NCBI GenBank assembly: GCA_039198065.1
Contig: JBCCTU010000003.1
Span: 124,001 to 188,000 of the forward strand
Length of the DNA: 64,000 bases
Direction: 5' to 3'
DNA from: CALHVX01 sp039198065
GTDB lineage: Bacteria > Pseudomonadota > Gammaproteobacteria > Pseudomonadales > Azotimanducaceae
Shown here: piece by piece, positions 51,338-60,911 of the stretch
Position numbering within the stretch: position 1 is the stretch's first letter
Layout of the letters: each line of letters starts with the position of its first letter
The notes under the pieces: generated by a model
Databases searched by the model: none
What the model was told of the DNA's origin: nothing
Seen by the model: only the letters and a program-made list of their open reading frames with translations
Translations under genes and position numbers: made by a program

Positions 51338-53602
51338 ATGTCCCCGTCTGCCCTGAGTTCTGAAGCGTCGCCCAAAGCCGAAGCCGAGCCCGAGGTGCGG
51401 CTCCCGCATCTGCCTCCCGGCGACAAGACCTGGGCGCCGAGCACTGCACTGCTGTGCGCTGCGCTACTTTGCGCGCTCACGGGGCTGGCGCTACAGCTCG
51501 CCGCCAGCACGTTGGTCGCAGAAACAGCTGCTACCACACGCCTCGTCGATGGTCTGACTCAGTTCGAGCCGGCGAACTACCGGGATGCACCAGCGATCTA
51601 TGAACGCGATGCCCGGTATCTCATTCCACTGCTCATCGCCGATCGCGTCGATGCGGGCGCTACGCCCCTGGGTGAGGACGTTGAGCGCTTTCGGTCGCTG
51701 CTTGAGGAGGGACTCAGCGTCGCCTACAGCAAACTGCGGGACTCGCGGGAGGCTTCGCTGCTGCCGGCGTTACGCGGTGCCCGGGATCAGCTGCTGCGTA
51801 GTGTGACGGGGACGGAACGTCGGCACTTCTTGTTGATGGTCGGCTCGAGCGGCGCGTTGATTCTCACGCTCGTAGTTCTCGCCTACGGGGCTTTCCGCCA
51901 CGTCATTGCGCCATCTGCGGGGACTGCGAAGTACTGGCAGTCCAATGATCTGGATGAGTTGTTGTTCGAACACGCACCGGTTGCGATCGTTTACTCCGAC
52001 GCCCGGGACGTCGTTCAACGGGTAAACGGAGCATTTCAGCGGCTCACCGGCTTGAGCCCGCGAGAAACCATAGGGCAACAGCTGCTGCGGGGGCTGGCGG
52101 AGGCCGAGCAGGACGGCTCTGCTGACTCCATTCGCGACGCGTTGCGGCAGGACGGCTACTGGCACGGTGATCTGTGGATCCGGCAGAAGAACGGCCAACC
52201 GGTATCGAGCAAAGTGCAGCGCATTGCCGTCGCTGACAACGATCGGGCTGTGACCGGCTATCTGACGATATCTTCGGAGACTCTGCTGGTAGACGAACAG
52301 CAGAAACTGATGCTCTGGCAGGCACACCATGATCCGCTAACCAAGCTGCCGAACCGTTTGACGCTTGAAGATCGTTTTCGCCGGGCAGCGGCGACCGCTG
52401 ACGACGAAGGTCTGTTCATGACGATCGATATCGATCGGTTCAAAACAGTGAACGACTCCGTCGGTGCGCAGGAGGCCGACCGCGTGCTGGCCGATGCGGC
52501 GCTACGGATAGCGTTGTGTTCGGATGACGGCGACACGGTAGCCAGGATCGGCGGCGACACGTTCGCGTTCATCAGCCAGCAGGGTGATCCCATGAGCCGG
52601 GCTCATGCGATCTGGCAGGCCGTTGAGCAGAGCTTCAAAGCACCCTTCGTCGTTGCAGGGCGACAGCTGTTTCTGACACTGAGTGCGGGAGTGGCCCTGT
52701 TCCCGCGAGACGGCCGTCAGCTTGTCGATATCCTGCAGAAGGCCGATGCGGCACGGAACGACGTAAAATCGCGTGGTGGCGACGGCCTGGGCTTCTTTGA
52801 GCCGGAACTCAACCAGCGCGCGCAGCGCCGATTTGAACTGCAAACGGGACTTCGTTCCGCTTTGGAAAACAACGAACTCACCCTGGCGCTGCAACCGATC
52901 GTGCGCATCGGCAGCGGCGATTACCTTGGCGCAGAGGGGCTGCTTCGCTGGACGCACCCAGAACTTGGCTTTGTGTCGCCCGGTGAATTTATTCCCATCG
53001 CCGAGGAAACCGGTGCGATCGAGACCATTGGGCTCTGGGTCATGACCGAGGCGGGACGACTTCTCGCGGCCATGGCCGATGTCGGCGCGCCTCGTCTCCG
53101 GCTCAGTATCAATGTGAGTCCTGTGCAGCTGCGCAGCCACGAGGCCTGCGAGCGGTTGCTCGAGGCTGTGAAACAGGCACCGACGGATCGGTTAACGCTG
53201 GAGATCACGGAGAGTGCGCTGATTGAGCATTCCGAGAACGCCAAGTGGTTTCTCGAAGCCGCGCGACGGCTCGGCTGCCAGGTCGCGCTGGACGATTTCG
53301 GAACGGGCTTTTCCGCCATGGCCTACCTTCGCGACTACAGCTTTGACGTCCTTAAGGTGGACAAGGCATTCATTGACAGTCTGAGCTCGCCGCGGGATCT
53401 CGGGCTGGTGGCGTCGATCGTATCCATGGGCAAAATCCTCGGTATGCGGGTGATTGCCGAGGGCATCGAAGAAGAAGCCCAGGTGGAACAACTTATGCGG
53501 ATCGGCTGTCATTTCGCTCAGGGTTACTTCTACTCCCGTCCACTGCCGGAAGCGGAGTTTCTCGAACTCGTGGGGCGCGACTCGGTTTCCAACCGCGCCT
53601 GA
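51338..53602 (+). CDS. PAS-GGDEF(degenerate)-EAL cyclic-di-GMP protein
   Basis: A 754-residue membrane-anchored signalling protein. TM1 is at ~36-58, a periplasmic region at 59-163, TM2 at ~165-187 and PAS at ~203-310. The GGDEF domain (325-485) begins HDPLTKLPNR, but its active site reads GGDTF (405-409), so cyclase activity is unlikely. The EAL domain (500-745) has EGLLRW (533-538), NVSPVQL, EITES, LDDFGTG (651-657), K673 in KVDKAFI and AEGIE, so phosphodiesterase activity is plausible. It probably degrades c-di-GMP, perhaps activated by GTP binding to the degenerate domain. No clear Shine-Dalgarno precedes ATG 51338. Confidence 0.9.
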   Translation: MSPSALSSEASPKAEAEPEVRLPHLPPGDKTWAPSTALLCAALLCALTGLALQLAASTLVAETAATTRLVDGLTQFEPANYRDAPAIYERDARYLIPLLIADRVDAGATPLGEDVERFRSLLEEGLSVAYSKLRDSREASLLPALRGARDQLLRSVTGTERRHFLLMVGSSGALILTLVVLAYGAFRHVIAPSAGTAKYWQSNDLDELLFEHAPVAIVYSDARDVVQRVNGAFQRLTGLSPRETIGQQLLRGLAEAEQDGSADSIRDALRQDGYWHGDLWIRQKNGQPVSSKVQRIAVADNDRAVTGYLTISSETLLVDEQQKLMLWQAHHDPLTKLPNRLTLEDRFRRAAATADDEGLFMTIDIDRFKTVNDSVGAQEADRVLADAALRIALCSDDGDTVARIGGDTFAFISQQGDPMSRAHAIWQAVEQSFKAPFVVAGRQLFLTLSAGVALFPRDGRQLVDILQKADAARNDVKSRGGDGLGFFEPELNQRAQRRFELQTGLRSALENNELTLALQPIVRIGSGDYLGAEGLLRWTHPELGFVSPGEFIPIAEETGAIETIGLWVMTEAGRLLAAMADVGAPRLRLSINVSPVQLRSHEACERLLEAVKQAPTDRLTLEITESALIEHSENAKWFLEAARRLGCQVALDDFGTGFSAMAYLRDYSFDVLKVDKAFIDSLSSPRDLGLVASIVSMGKILGMRVIAEGIEEEAQVEQLMRIGCHFAQGYFYSRPLPEAEFLELVGRDSVSNRA

Positions 53603-53640
53603 TTCGGTCATAGTCGCGGCCGTTTTCGCGAGGATCCGCC

Positions 53641-54510
53641 ATGGCTGATGACACCCTCGGCGCGCAGCTTCCGGCGCGCGACCCACGCAAAGCTCGCTAC
53701 GACCTGAATAAGCTTGAAAAGCGCTTGCGCCGGCTGACCGCTGAGGCGATCGCGGACTACACGATGATCGAGGCTGGTGATCGCGTGATGGTCTGTTTGT
53801 CCGGCGGCAAAGACTCGTACACGCTGCTCGACATGCTTATGCGCCTCAAGCGCAACGCACCGATACCCTTCGAGTTAATCGCGGTGAATCTGGACCAGAA
53901 GCAGCCGGGTTTTCCCGAGACGGTGTTACCGACCTACCTCAACGATCTGGGAATCCCATACCGGATCGTTGAGGAAGACACCTACAGCACCGTGCAGCGG
54001 CTGACGCCGGCCGGCAAGACGACCTGTCCGGTGTGTTCGCGGCTGCGGCGCGCGATTCTATACCGAGTGGCTGGCGAACTCGGCGCAACCAAAATCGCCC
54101 TGGGGCACCACCTCGACGACGCCGTAGAAACCTTGTTTCTGAACATGTTTCAGGGCGGGCGCCTGAAGGCCATGCCTCCAAAGCTGAAAAGCGACGACGG
54201 CCGCAACGTGGTGATTCGACCGCTGTTTTACGTTCGAGAATCGCTGATCGAGCGCTGGGCTGCGCATCGCGCGTACCCAATCATTCCCTGTAACCTGTGC
54301 GGCTCGCAGGAAAACCTGATGCGTAAGCAGCTCAAGGCGATGTTGCGCGCGTGGGATCGCGAGGCTCCGGGTCGGGTGGAGAACGTCGCCCGCTCGCTTG
54401 CACGCGTCACGCCGTCTCATCTCGCCGACGCATCGTTGTTCGATTTTGCCGGTCTTTCCAGCGACCTGTTGAGCCTTGTTGCGGTGGATGACGCCGCAAG
54501 CGACCGGTGA
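53641..54510 (+). CDS. ttcA: tRNA 2-thiocytidine(32) synthetase TtcA
   Basis: A 289-residue PP-loop ATPase. SGGKDS is at 54-59. CxxC pairs lie at C129/C132 (TCPVC) and C217/C220 (PCNLC), the cluster-binding region of TtcA. LGHHLDDAVETLFLN and the C-terminal SHLAD confirm the family. It thiolates C32 of certain tRNAs with an iron-sulfur cluster. It stands alone between the EAL gene and the convergent giant kinase gene. The short spacer at 54511-54545 contains two copies of CAGTAGTC. Confidence 0.95.
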   Translation: MADDTLGAQLPARDPRKARYDLNKLEKRLRRLTAEAIADYTMIEAGDRVMVCLSGGKDSYTLLDMLMRLKRNAPIPFELIAVNLDQKQPGFPETVLPTYLNDLGIPYRIVEEDTYSTVQRLTPAGKTTCPVCSRLRRAILYRVAGELGATKIALGHHLDDAVETLFLNMFQGGRLKAMPPKLKSDDGRNVVIRPLFYVRESLIERWAAHRAYPIIPCNLCGSQENLMRKQLKAMLRAWDREAPGRVENVARSLARVTPSHLADASLFDFAGLSSDLLSLVAVDDAASDR

Positions 54511-54545
54511 CGCCGGCACTGGGCTTCAGTAGTCGTCAGCAGTTG

Positions 54546-57500
54546 TCAGTAGTCGCTTGCGCGGAGCGGAACTTCGTCGCTGGCCAGTGCTTCTGCAGAC
54601 TCCAGCACCTCGGTCAACGCAACTTCGAAGCTCTGCACAAGCCCCGAATATTCGCTGGTTTCGCCGCGCGCTAAGGCAAGTTCAAGGGTCTTCGACGCCT
54701 CTTTCAAGCGAGCAGCCCCGAAGCTACCGGCAACGCCGTGCAGGTTGTGCGCGAGGCGTTCGGCTTCCTCGAGCTGACCTGTTTGAATCATGTCCCGAAT
54801 ACGTCGACCCGCGTCCCCGTAGTAACGACCGAAATCACCCATCAGTTTCATCATCAGGCGAACGTTACCGTTGTGGCCCTTGATGGCGAGGCCCAGATCG
54901 ATACCCGGCAGACGCCGGCGCGCCAGCTCGGCCAGGGCAAGCTCTGAGTCCGTGGCCCCGTCGGCCTGATCGCCGGCCTGATCGTCGGCCCGTCGTTTTC
55001 GCTCGGTCTGGGCTTCTCGCTCGGGCAGCAGCTCATCCAGGGTTAACAGCAGCTGATCGAAGTCTATTGGTTTGGTCAGGTACGCCGTGCAGCCGGCCAC
55101 ACTGGCAGCTTCGCGCCGTTCAACAAGCGCGTCGGCAGACACAGCGATGATGGGAATGTTGAGCTCTTGCTCGCGCAATATTCGGGTAGCGGTCAGACCA
55201 TCCATCTCTGGCATATGGATGTCCATGAGGATGACGTCGTAGTCGCTTGCCGTGGCCTTGTCGACAGCTTTTCGACCATCGCCGGCGATTTCTACCTCGG
55301 CCCCACCGCGGCTCAGGAACTCGAGCGCCAGCTGCTGATTGATGGGGTTGTCTTCGGCAACGAGAATCTTGCGCCCTTCGAGCACAGACTCCCGTGCGAC
55401 GCGGCGACGATGCTCCCCGCTCGGACTGGCGCTGCGGGTTGCCGCCGTTAGGCGGACGCTGAACTGGAACGTGCTTCCTTCCCCTTGGTTCGAAGTGAGG
55501 CGGATCCCGCCGCCCATAACCTCTACCAGCCGTTTGCAGATCGTCAGTCCGAGACCCGTACCGCCGTAGCGGCGCGTGGTCGACGATTCGGCCTGCTCAA
55601 AGGAATCGAACAGTCGTTGTTGCTGTTCCTCGCTGATACCGATACCGCTATCGGCGACGGCGAACTCGAACATCATGGCATCGCCGGCGCCACCGGCCAG
55701 CCGTACGGTAATCGTGATGCCACCGTCGTCGGTAAATTTCACGGCATTGCCGATGAGATTCACGAGCACCTGTTGAAGCCGCAATGAATCACCGATCAGG
55801 CGCCCGTTGCTCGGAAAGCGTTCGTCTTGCTCAGCTTCGTTAACGACCTTGAAGTACAGGCCTTTCTTGCGAATCTCGGTACGGAACAGGCGCTCTACTT
55901 CCTTGAGCAGGTCGTTCAGTGAAAACTCTGCAAGGTCTAGGGTCAGCTTGCCGGCTTCGATCTTGGAGAAGTCCAGGACGTCGCTTACGAGATTGAGCAG
56001 GTTTTCCGCCGCGTTACGGATCGACGTCAGGTATTCGTGCTGCTTGCGATCAAGGTTGGACTCTAACGCCAGCTTGGAAAAGCCGAGGATCGCGTTCATC
56101 GGGGTGCGTATCTCGTGGCTCATGTTCGCCAGAAATTCACTTTTCGCCTTAGTCGCTTCTTCGGCGATCTGGCGCTGTTTGTCCGCCAGCTCCCGCTGCT
56201 TACGTTCGGAGATGTCAACGAGGGATCCGTCAATGAACTCGCCCTGATCGGGTTGAGAGTTCATCTGCGCCGTGAGCGACATCCAGAACACGCGACCAGA
56301 CTGACTGACGCCTTCGGCTTCGAACCCGCTCACGAGCCGCCGTTCTTCCAGGAGCGAGAGAAACTGTGTGGCTTCTTCCCGGCGGTAGAACACGCGATCG
56401 AGCAGGTCTCGGTACTCGTGCTGCAGCTGGTCGTTGTTGTCGAAACCGAGAATTTTCGCCAGCGTCGGATTGCTGCGAACCAGTACGCCGTCCGGGCTGA
56501 TCCGAAACAGGCCTTCGATGGCGTTTTCATAGAGGGCCTGATACTCGTCCCGGGTTGCGTGCAGATTCGCATACAGCCGGGCATTCTCGATTGAGATTGC
56601 AGCCTGAGATGCCAGCAGAGAAAGAACCTCGACGCGTTGAGCCGTAAACATCCCGGTAAGCCAGCGATGTTCTACGTACACGACACCGGTCAGCTGCCCG
56701 CGATGCAGAATCGGCAGGCAAAGTACCGACAGCGGTTGCCGTTGAATCACGTAGGGGTCCTGGGTGAAGACGTCCTCTTCGGTGGCGTCAGCGAGAACCA
56801 GAGCTTCCTTCGTTCGTGCGACGAATTGAATGATGCTTATGGGTAGATCCTGGTGCGCTTCCAACGGCTCTGGTGGTGATAACCGTTCGCTGCGGTTGCC
56901 ATCGACCTCGGCCACGGCTTCAACCTGCAGATGACCGCGTTCACCGCGCAGCACCATGGCTGCTTTCTGCGCGCCGGCGTGTTCGAGCGCCAGGCGCAGC
57001 AGCTTGCCCAGAACCCGGTCGAGCAGGATCTCTCCGGACAGGGTCTGCGCCGCCCGAAGCACGGTGTTGGTATCGATCAGCCGGTCGGAAAGTTCTGTGC
57101 TCTGCACGGATCCAGCGGTCGACGGGTAGTCGCGCACCGTCAGGTCCGTCAGATCTTCAACGGGCAGGGGCCGACTGCTGTTGCTAACCGCACTCAGGTG
57201 CTCGCCAAACTCCCTTTCGAGCTGGGCGATCTTGGTGGTAGCGCCCCAACGGCCATAGGCCTGATGCGCGTTCGAAAAAAACAGGCGGGCAAAATCTGAG
57301 CGCTCAATGCTCGCGCAATGCCGTGCGGCAAGCTCGTAGGCAAGGCCTTCGTCGTTTGCGAGGCCAGCGGTGCGCGCTACTTTTGCTGCTTCTTCAAAGC
57401 GTTCCAGGGCGTCGGAGATGTTGCGGTCCATCCATGCCAGCTCCGCGCGCAGCATGAGGGCCTTGGGTTGTGCGAAGCTGGCGCCGGTGTCGACCGCGCG

Positions 57501-60500
57501 CTGCAAGCTGTCGATCGCGGTGACTGCGTCGGTTCTGCCGTCGATCTGCGGGTTGCGCAGCATCGCAAGGGCACGGGCGAACTGACAGGTTACGGACAAT
57601 GGCGTTGCCGCCAGCCGAGCCATGACCGGGTCAAGCAGCTCACCTACGCTGTGGGCTCCGGCGAAGTCCTGAAACAGCACCGCGATATAGAGGCGTAGCG
57701 CGTAGGTCGTTGCAGCGGCTTGTTGATCGCGCGGATCGATCCGGGCCCGGCTCACGTCTTCGTCTGTGGGGTCTGCGGGATTTTTCCCCAGCAGCGTGCC
57801 GACGGTATCGAGGAGGTAATGACACACGTTCGCGCCGGTGATTTGCGGCGTTGGAGCGAAGACGTTCACCAGGCGCCGGAGCTCGCGGTTCAGGGAGCCA
57901 AGTTCCATGCCTCGAAGCAGGCCGAGGGTTCCGTACCCGACCGCCGCTTCAGCCGCGAACTCGAAATCCTGAGCCGCGATGCACTGGTTGAACTCCTCCG
58001 CGAGCGGCTTCAGCGAACTGTCGATGGGGTTTGACCAGGGGTCGACGCTGGTTTTCAGAATGATGCGCGCTCGGGCCGAAAACGCGTCCTGGCTGAACTG
58101 GCGGGCGATCAGGCGCGCGTTGTTGGCGTAGGTTCGCGCTGCAGGGCTGTAGCCCCGGGCGCACTCTGAGCGCGCCGCGTAGGCATATGCCAGTGCCGTT
58201 TCCGGGCTGAACAGTGCAAGCTCCAGAGCGTCATCAATCAATCGGTGATGGGTCGCCGGGGATACGTCCGTTCCCAGATGATCGTTGATATGCATTAACA
58301 GACACTGCAGACGCCAGCGCTGCTTGCGCAGGGCGTCGTTGAGCGTAGCGAGCGGCGGCGTGAGCGCCTGCGGTTCGGCGGTGCGCAGCGTTAACGCTTT
58401 GAGCCGCTGACCGACGCGGTTGAGGAGCGTGTTGTTGTCGTCGCCGGTGCCGAGCTGGGCCAGGGCCTCAACCGTGAGTGTGCGCGCGTGCTCAAGGCGG
58501 TTCGAGACGATTGCGGCACGGATCTCCACTTCCTGCATGGCGCTGGTTGTGGACTTCGTGTCTGCAACGACGCGCTGCAGCTCATCGAAGTCCCCACACA
58601 GGAATGCGGCTTCGGCGGCGCATTGGCACAGTTCGAGGTACACGGACTGCGTCGTTGGTACGGCACTGAAGAACAACGCCAAACCGCTGCGACTGTATTT
58701 GTAGGCTTTCTGAAAATTTGACCGTTTGAGCGCTTCGCGGGCCGCCAGCAGATTGAAGTGGGCAAACTCCTGGCGCTGCTCATCGCTGACACCTACGAGG
58801 TTCGTCGCTGCGTTGAGGTGATCGGCGGTAAGCAGCAGGTGCGCTCCCTCCTGCCGGTGATTGCGCATCAGATGACGTGCAATGGCGTGATGTAGCTCGC
58901 GCTTACTCGCTTCGTCGATCTGTCGGTACAGCGCGTGGGCAATCCGAGGGTGTGAAAAGCGGTAGTCCGAACCGTCCAGCCCAAGCAGCCCCTGGCTGAT
59001 TCCCTGCCGGAGCAGGACCGCTGCCTCGTTGTTGCTGGTTTCGAGCGTTCCGGAGAGGTCCGCAAGCTGGAAGGGGTCGCCGAGACAGGCGCCGATTTCC
59101 AATGCTAGGCGGGCCTCGTCTTGCAAGGCATCGAGCTGGGTTTGAATCTTGCTCTCAGAATTGGTGCTGAAATAGTGCGCCCGCACCTGATCCATTTCCC
59201 AGCTCCATTCGTGCGCCGCGTTGTCGTAGCGAATGGCACCGTCGTGGTGGAGTTCGAACACCAAGTCCAGCAGCGGCGTGGGGAGCCCCTCGGTCTTTTC
59301 GTGCAGCACCGCGGCCAGCTCGCGAACGCGAGCCTCACTCTGATGCAGCATGTCTGCGAGCATGGCGCGGACGTGCGATCGGCTCAGCGGTTCCAGCAGT
59401 AGGCGCGTCGTCTTAGTCGCCAACCGGGGTTCACTCAGCAGTTCGTCAATCGTTTCGTTGCCGGCCAGCACCAGCGTCAGGTTGCGGATGGCCAGTGCCG
59501 TTTCGAGCAAACCGGCAAGCACGCGCGGCGGCAATCGATCGGCGTCTTCGATGAGCAAACATAAGGGCAGAGGCGCCAGCGCTTGCCCCAACTCCCGAAT
59601 ACCGGCCTCCAGCGTGCCGCCAGTGGTTGGGTTTGCGTGCGTTACGAACGCTGTGAGCTCTGGAATAAACGGTACCAGGCAGGCGACGTTAGTGCTGTCG
59701 AGGTGCTGCAGGCGGTCGATCAGGGCGTCCGCGGTGGTGGTTTCCAGTGACAGGGCTTGACGCAGCACAGGTCGCAGCAGCTCGACCCAGAGCTCTTCGG
59801 CATCAACCACGTCCTGGGCACTGTAGCGCGGATCCTCGACCCGCAACCGCCCGATGAGGTGGTCCGAGTCCGCAGCAAGACGACTGATCGCACTGCAGAA
59901 CGCCGAGGTGCTGATTCCGAGGGAACCGCTGACCCGCAGCAAATTAACTTCACCGCGCCTAGACCGCTCCAGATTGTCCGATACCACCTTGAGCTCGGCG
60001 TCTCGACCGTAAACGCGTTTGGGAAGCGTTAGCTGTCCCGGTGCATCCGTCTGTCCAAGCTGGAACGGAACAACGGCAGCCAACTCGCGCCCTTCCAGTA
60101 AATCGTCGCGAACGCTCGCAGCGGATTGGTAGCGGTCTTCCGGCTGCTTTGCGAGCAACTTGTTGATGAGGTCCGCAAGCCACTGGGGGATGTCGATTGC
60201 AACATCATCCAGAGGCGGTGGTTCGGAGGCGATGTGGGCGTGGATGAGCTCCAGCGGTTCCTGCGCCTGAAACGGCGGTCGCCCGGCAAACATCTCATAG
60301 AGCGTGGCGCCCAGGGAATAGAGATCGGTACGGTAATCGACAATACGATTAACGCGTCCGGTCTGCTCCGGCGAGATGTAGGCGAGGGTGCCAGCCAGTG
60401 GCGTCGGTGTCTCGGGGGTCCGTTCATCTCTATGGGCAAAGGTTGCCAGAGCGAAATCAATCAGGCGGACTCCGCCGTCTTCTGTGACCAGAATGTTGCT

Positions 60501-60875
60501 CGGGTTCAGGTCGCGATGCACGACACCTTCGTCGTGGACGGATTGCAACGCTTCGGCGATCCGAGCGCCGATGTCGACGGCGCGTTCTAGGTCGAGGGAG
60601 CCGTCGCGGATCAGCTGCTTGAGGGGACGACCCAGACAGTCTTCAAAATACAGGGCCTGTTCGGCACTGTCGTATTCCAGCGCCTGACAGACGAACGGGC
60701 TGGTCAGTGAACGCAGCACGCTGAACTCGTGATGATAGCGATTGATTGCCTGCGGTGTTTGCGCCGTGGGCTTCAGGCGTTTGCAGATGAGTGGCCGACC
60801 GTCGCGCCATAGGCGCGTGACCAGCGACGTATTGCTCTCGTGCAGGACAACGGGTTGGTCTTCAGCGTTGCTCAT
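54546..60875 (-). CDS. Giant Ser/Thr kinase-AAA-GAF-PAS-hybrid histidine kinase with Hpt
   Basis: 2109 residues. Domains: Hanks-type kinase 15-270 with Lys32, HRDLNPSN (120-127) and an unusual DFA (140-142) in place of DFG; AAA-like ATPase ~285-660; helical TPR-like region ~690-1230; GAF ~1280-1432; PAS ~1440-1555; HisKA with His1587 (NMSHEIRTP); HATPase with Asn1710; receiver with Asp1885 (LMDIHMP) and Lys1935; Hpt with His2043 (LAHNLHG). The AAA Walker A reads SGSLGISTS (316-324): the invariant GK is ST, so nucleotide binding is probably lost, although a Walker B-like LLIEDAD (440-446) remains. It resembles predictor/phosphorelay 'trifunctional' kinases. It lies 36 bases after the TorR-like regulator, its likely output. 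Confidence 0.9.
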   Translation of the reverse strand: MSNAEDQPVVLHESNTSLVTRLWRDGRPLICKRLKPTAQTPQAINRYHHEFSVLRSLTSPFVCQALEYDSAEQALYFEDCLGRPLKQLIRDGSLDLERAVDIGARIAEALQSVHDEGVVHRDLNPSNILVTEDGGVRLIDFALATFAHRDERTPETPTPLAGTLAYISPEQTGRVNRIVDYRTDLYSLGATLYEMFAGRPPFQAQEPLELIHAHIASEPPPLDDVAIDIPQWLADLINKLLAKQPEDRYQSAASVRDDLLEGRELAAVVPFQLGQTDAPGQLTLPKRVYGRDAELKVVSDNLERSRRGEVNLLRVSGSLGISTSAFCSAISRLAADSDHLIGRLRVEDPRYSAQDVVDAEELWVELLRPVLRQALSLETTTADALIDRLQHLDSTNVACLVPFIPELTAFVTHANPTTGGTLEAGIRELGQALAPLPLCLLIEDADRLPPRVLAGLLETALAIRNLTLVLAGNETIDELLSEPRLATKTTRLLLEPLSRSHVRAMLADMLHQSEARVRELAAVLHEKTEGLPTPLLDLVFELHHDGAIRYDNAAHEWSWEMDQVRAHYFSTNSESKIQTQLDALQDEARLALEIGACLGDPFQLADLSGTLETSNNEAAVLLRQGISQGLLGLDGSDYRFSHPRIAHALYRQIDEASKRELHHAIARHLMRNHRQEGAHLLLTADHLNAATNLVGVSDEQRQEFAHFNLLAAREALKRSNFQKAYKYSRSGLALFFSAVPTTQSVYLELCQCAAEAAFLCGDFDELQRVVADTKSTTSAMQEVEIRAAIVSNRLEHARTLTVEALAQLGTGDDNNTLLNRVGQRLKALTLRTAEPQALTPPLATLNDALRKQRWRLQCLLMHINDHLGTDVSPATHHRLIDDALELALFSPETALAYAYAARSECARGYSPAARTYANNARLIARQFSQDAFSARARIILKTSVDPWSNPIDSSLKPLAEEFNQCIAAQDFEFAAEAAVGYGTLGLLRGMELGSLNRELRRLVNVFAPTPQITGANVCHYLLDTVGTLLGKNPADPTDEDVSRARIDPRDQQAAATTYALRLYIAVLFQDFAGAHSVGELLDPVMARLAATPLSVTCQFARALAMLRNPQIDGRTDAVTAIDSLQRAVDTGASFAQPKALMLRAELAWMDRNISDALERFEEAAKVARTAGLANDEGLAYELAARHCASIERSDFARLFFSNAHQAYGRWGATTKIAQLEREFGEHLSAVSNSSRPLPVEDLTDLTVRDYPSTAGSVQSTELSDRLIDTNTVLRAAQTLSGEILLDRVLGKLLRLALEHAGAQKAAMVLRGERGHLQVEAVAEVDGNRSERLSPPEPLEAHQDLPISIIQFVARTKEALVLADATEEDVFTQDPYVIQRQPLSVLCLPILHRGQLTGVVYVEHRWLTGMFTAQRVEVLSLLASQAAISIENARLYANLHATRDEYQALYENAIEGLFRISPDGVLVRSNPTLAKILGFDNNDQLQHEYRDLLDRVFYRREEATQFLSLLEERRLVSGFEAEGVSQSGRVFWMSLTAQMNSQPDQGEFIDGSLVDISERKQRELADKQRQIAEEATKAKSEFLANMSHEIRTPMNAILGFSKLALESNLDRKQHEYLTSIRNAAENLLNLVSDVLDFSKIEAGKLTLDLAEFSLNDLLKEVERLFRTEIRKKGLYFKVVNEAEQDERFPSNGRLIGDSLRLQQVLVNLIGNAVKFTDDGGITITVRLAGGAGDAMMFEFAVADSGIGISEEQQQRLFDSFEQAESSTTRRYGGTGLGLTICKRLVEVMGGGIRLTSNQGEGSTFQFSVRLTAATRSASPSGEHRRRVARESVLEGRKILVAEDNPINQQLALEFLSRGGAEVEIAGDGRKAVDKATASDYDVILMDIHMPEMDGLTATRILREQELNIPIIAVSADALVERREAASVAGCTAYLTKPIDFDQLLLTLDELLPEREAQTERKRRADDQAGDQADGATDSELALAELARRRLPGIDLGLAIKGHNGNVRLMMKLMGDFGRYYGDAGRRIRDMIQTGQLEEAERLAHNLHGVAGSFGAARLKEASKTLELALARGETSEYSGLVQSFEVALTEVLESAEALASDEVPLRASDY

Positions 60876-60911
60876 CGCTCACTGGGACATAAGGGCGCCC
60901 TGCTGCCCGCG

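Noticed and set aside
54525..54555. Two CAGTAGTC copies at the end of the giant kinase gene
   Set aside because: Two 8-base copies, one overlapping the stop codon. Too short to call a functional element.
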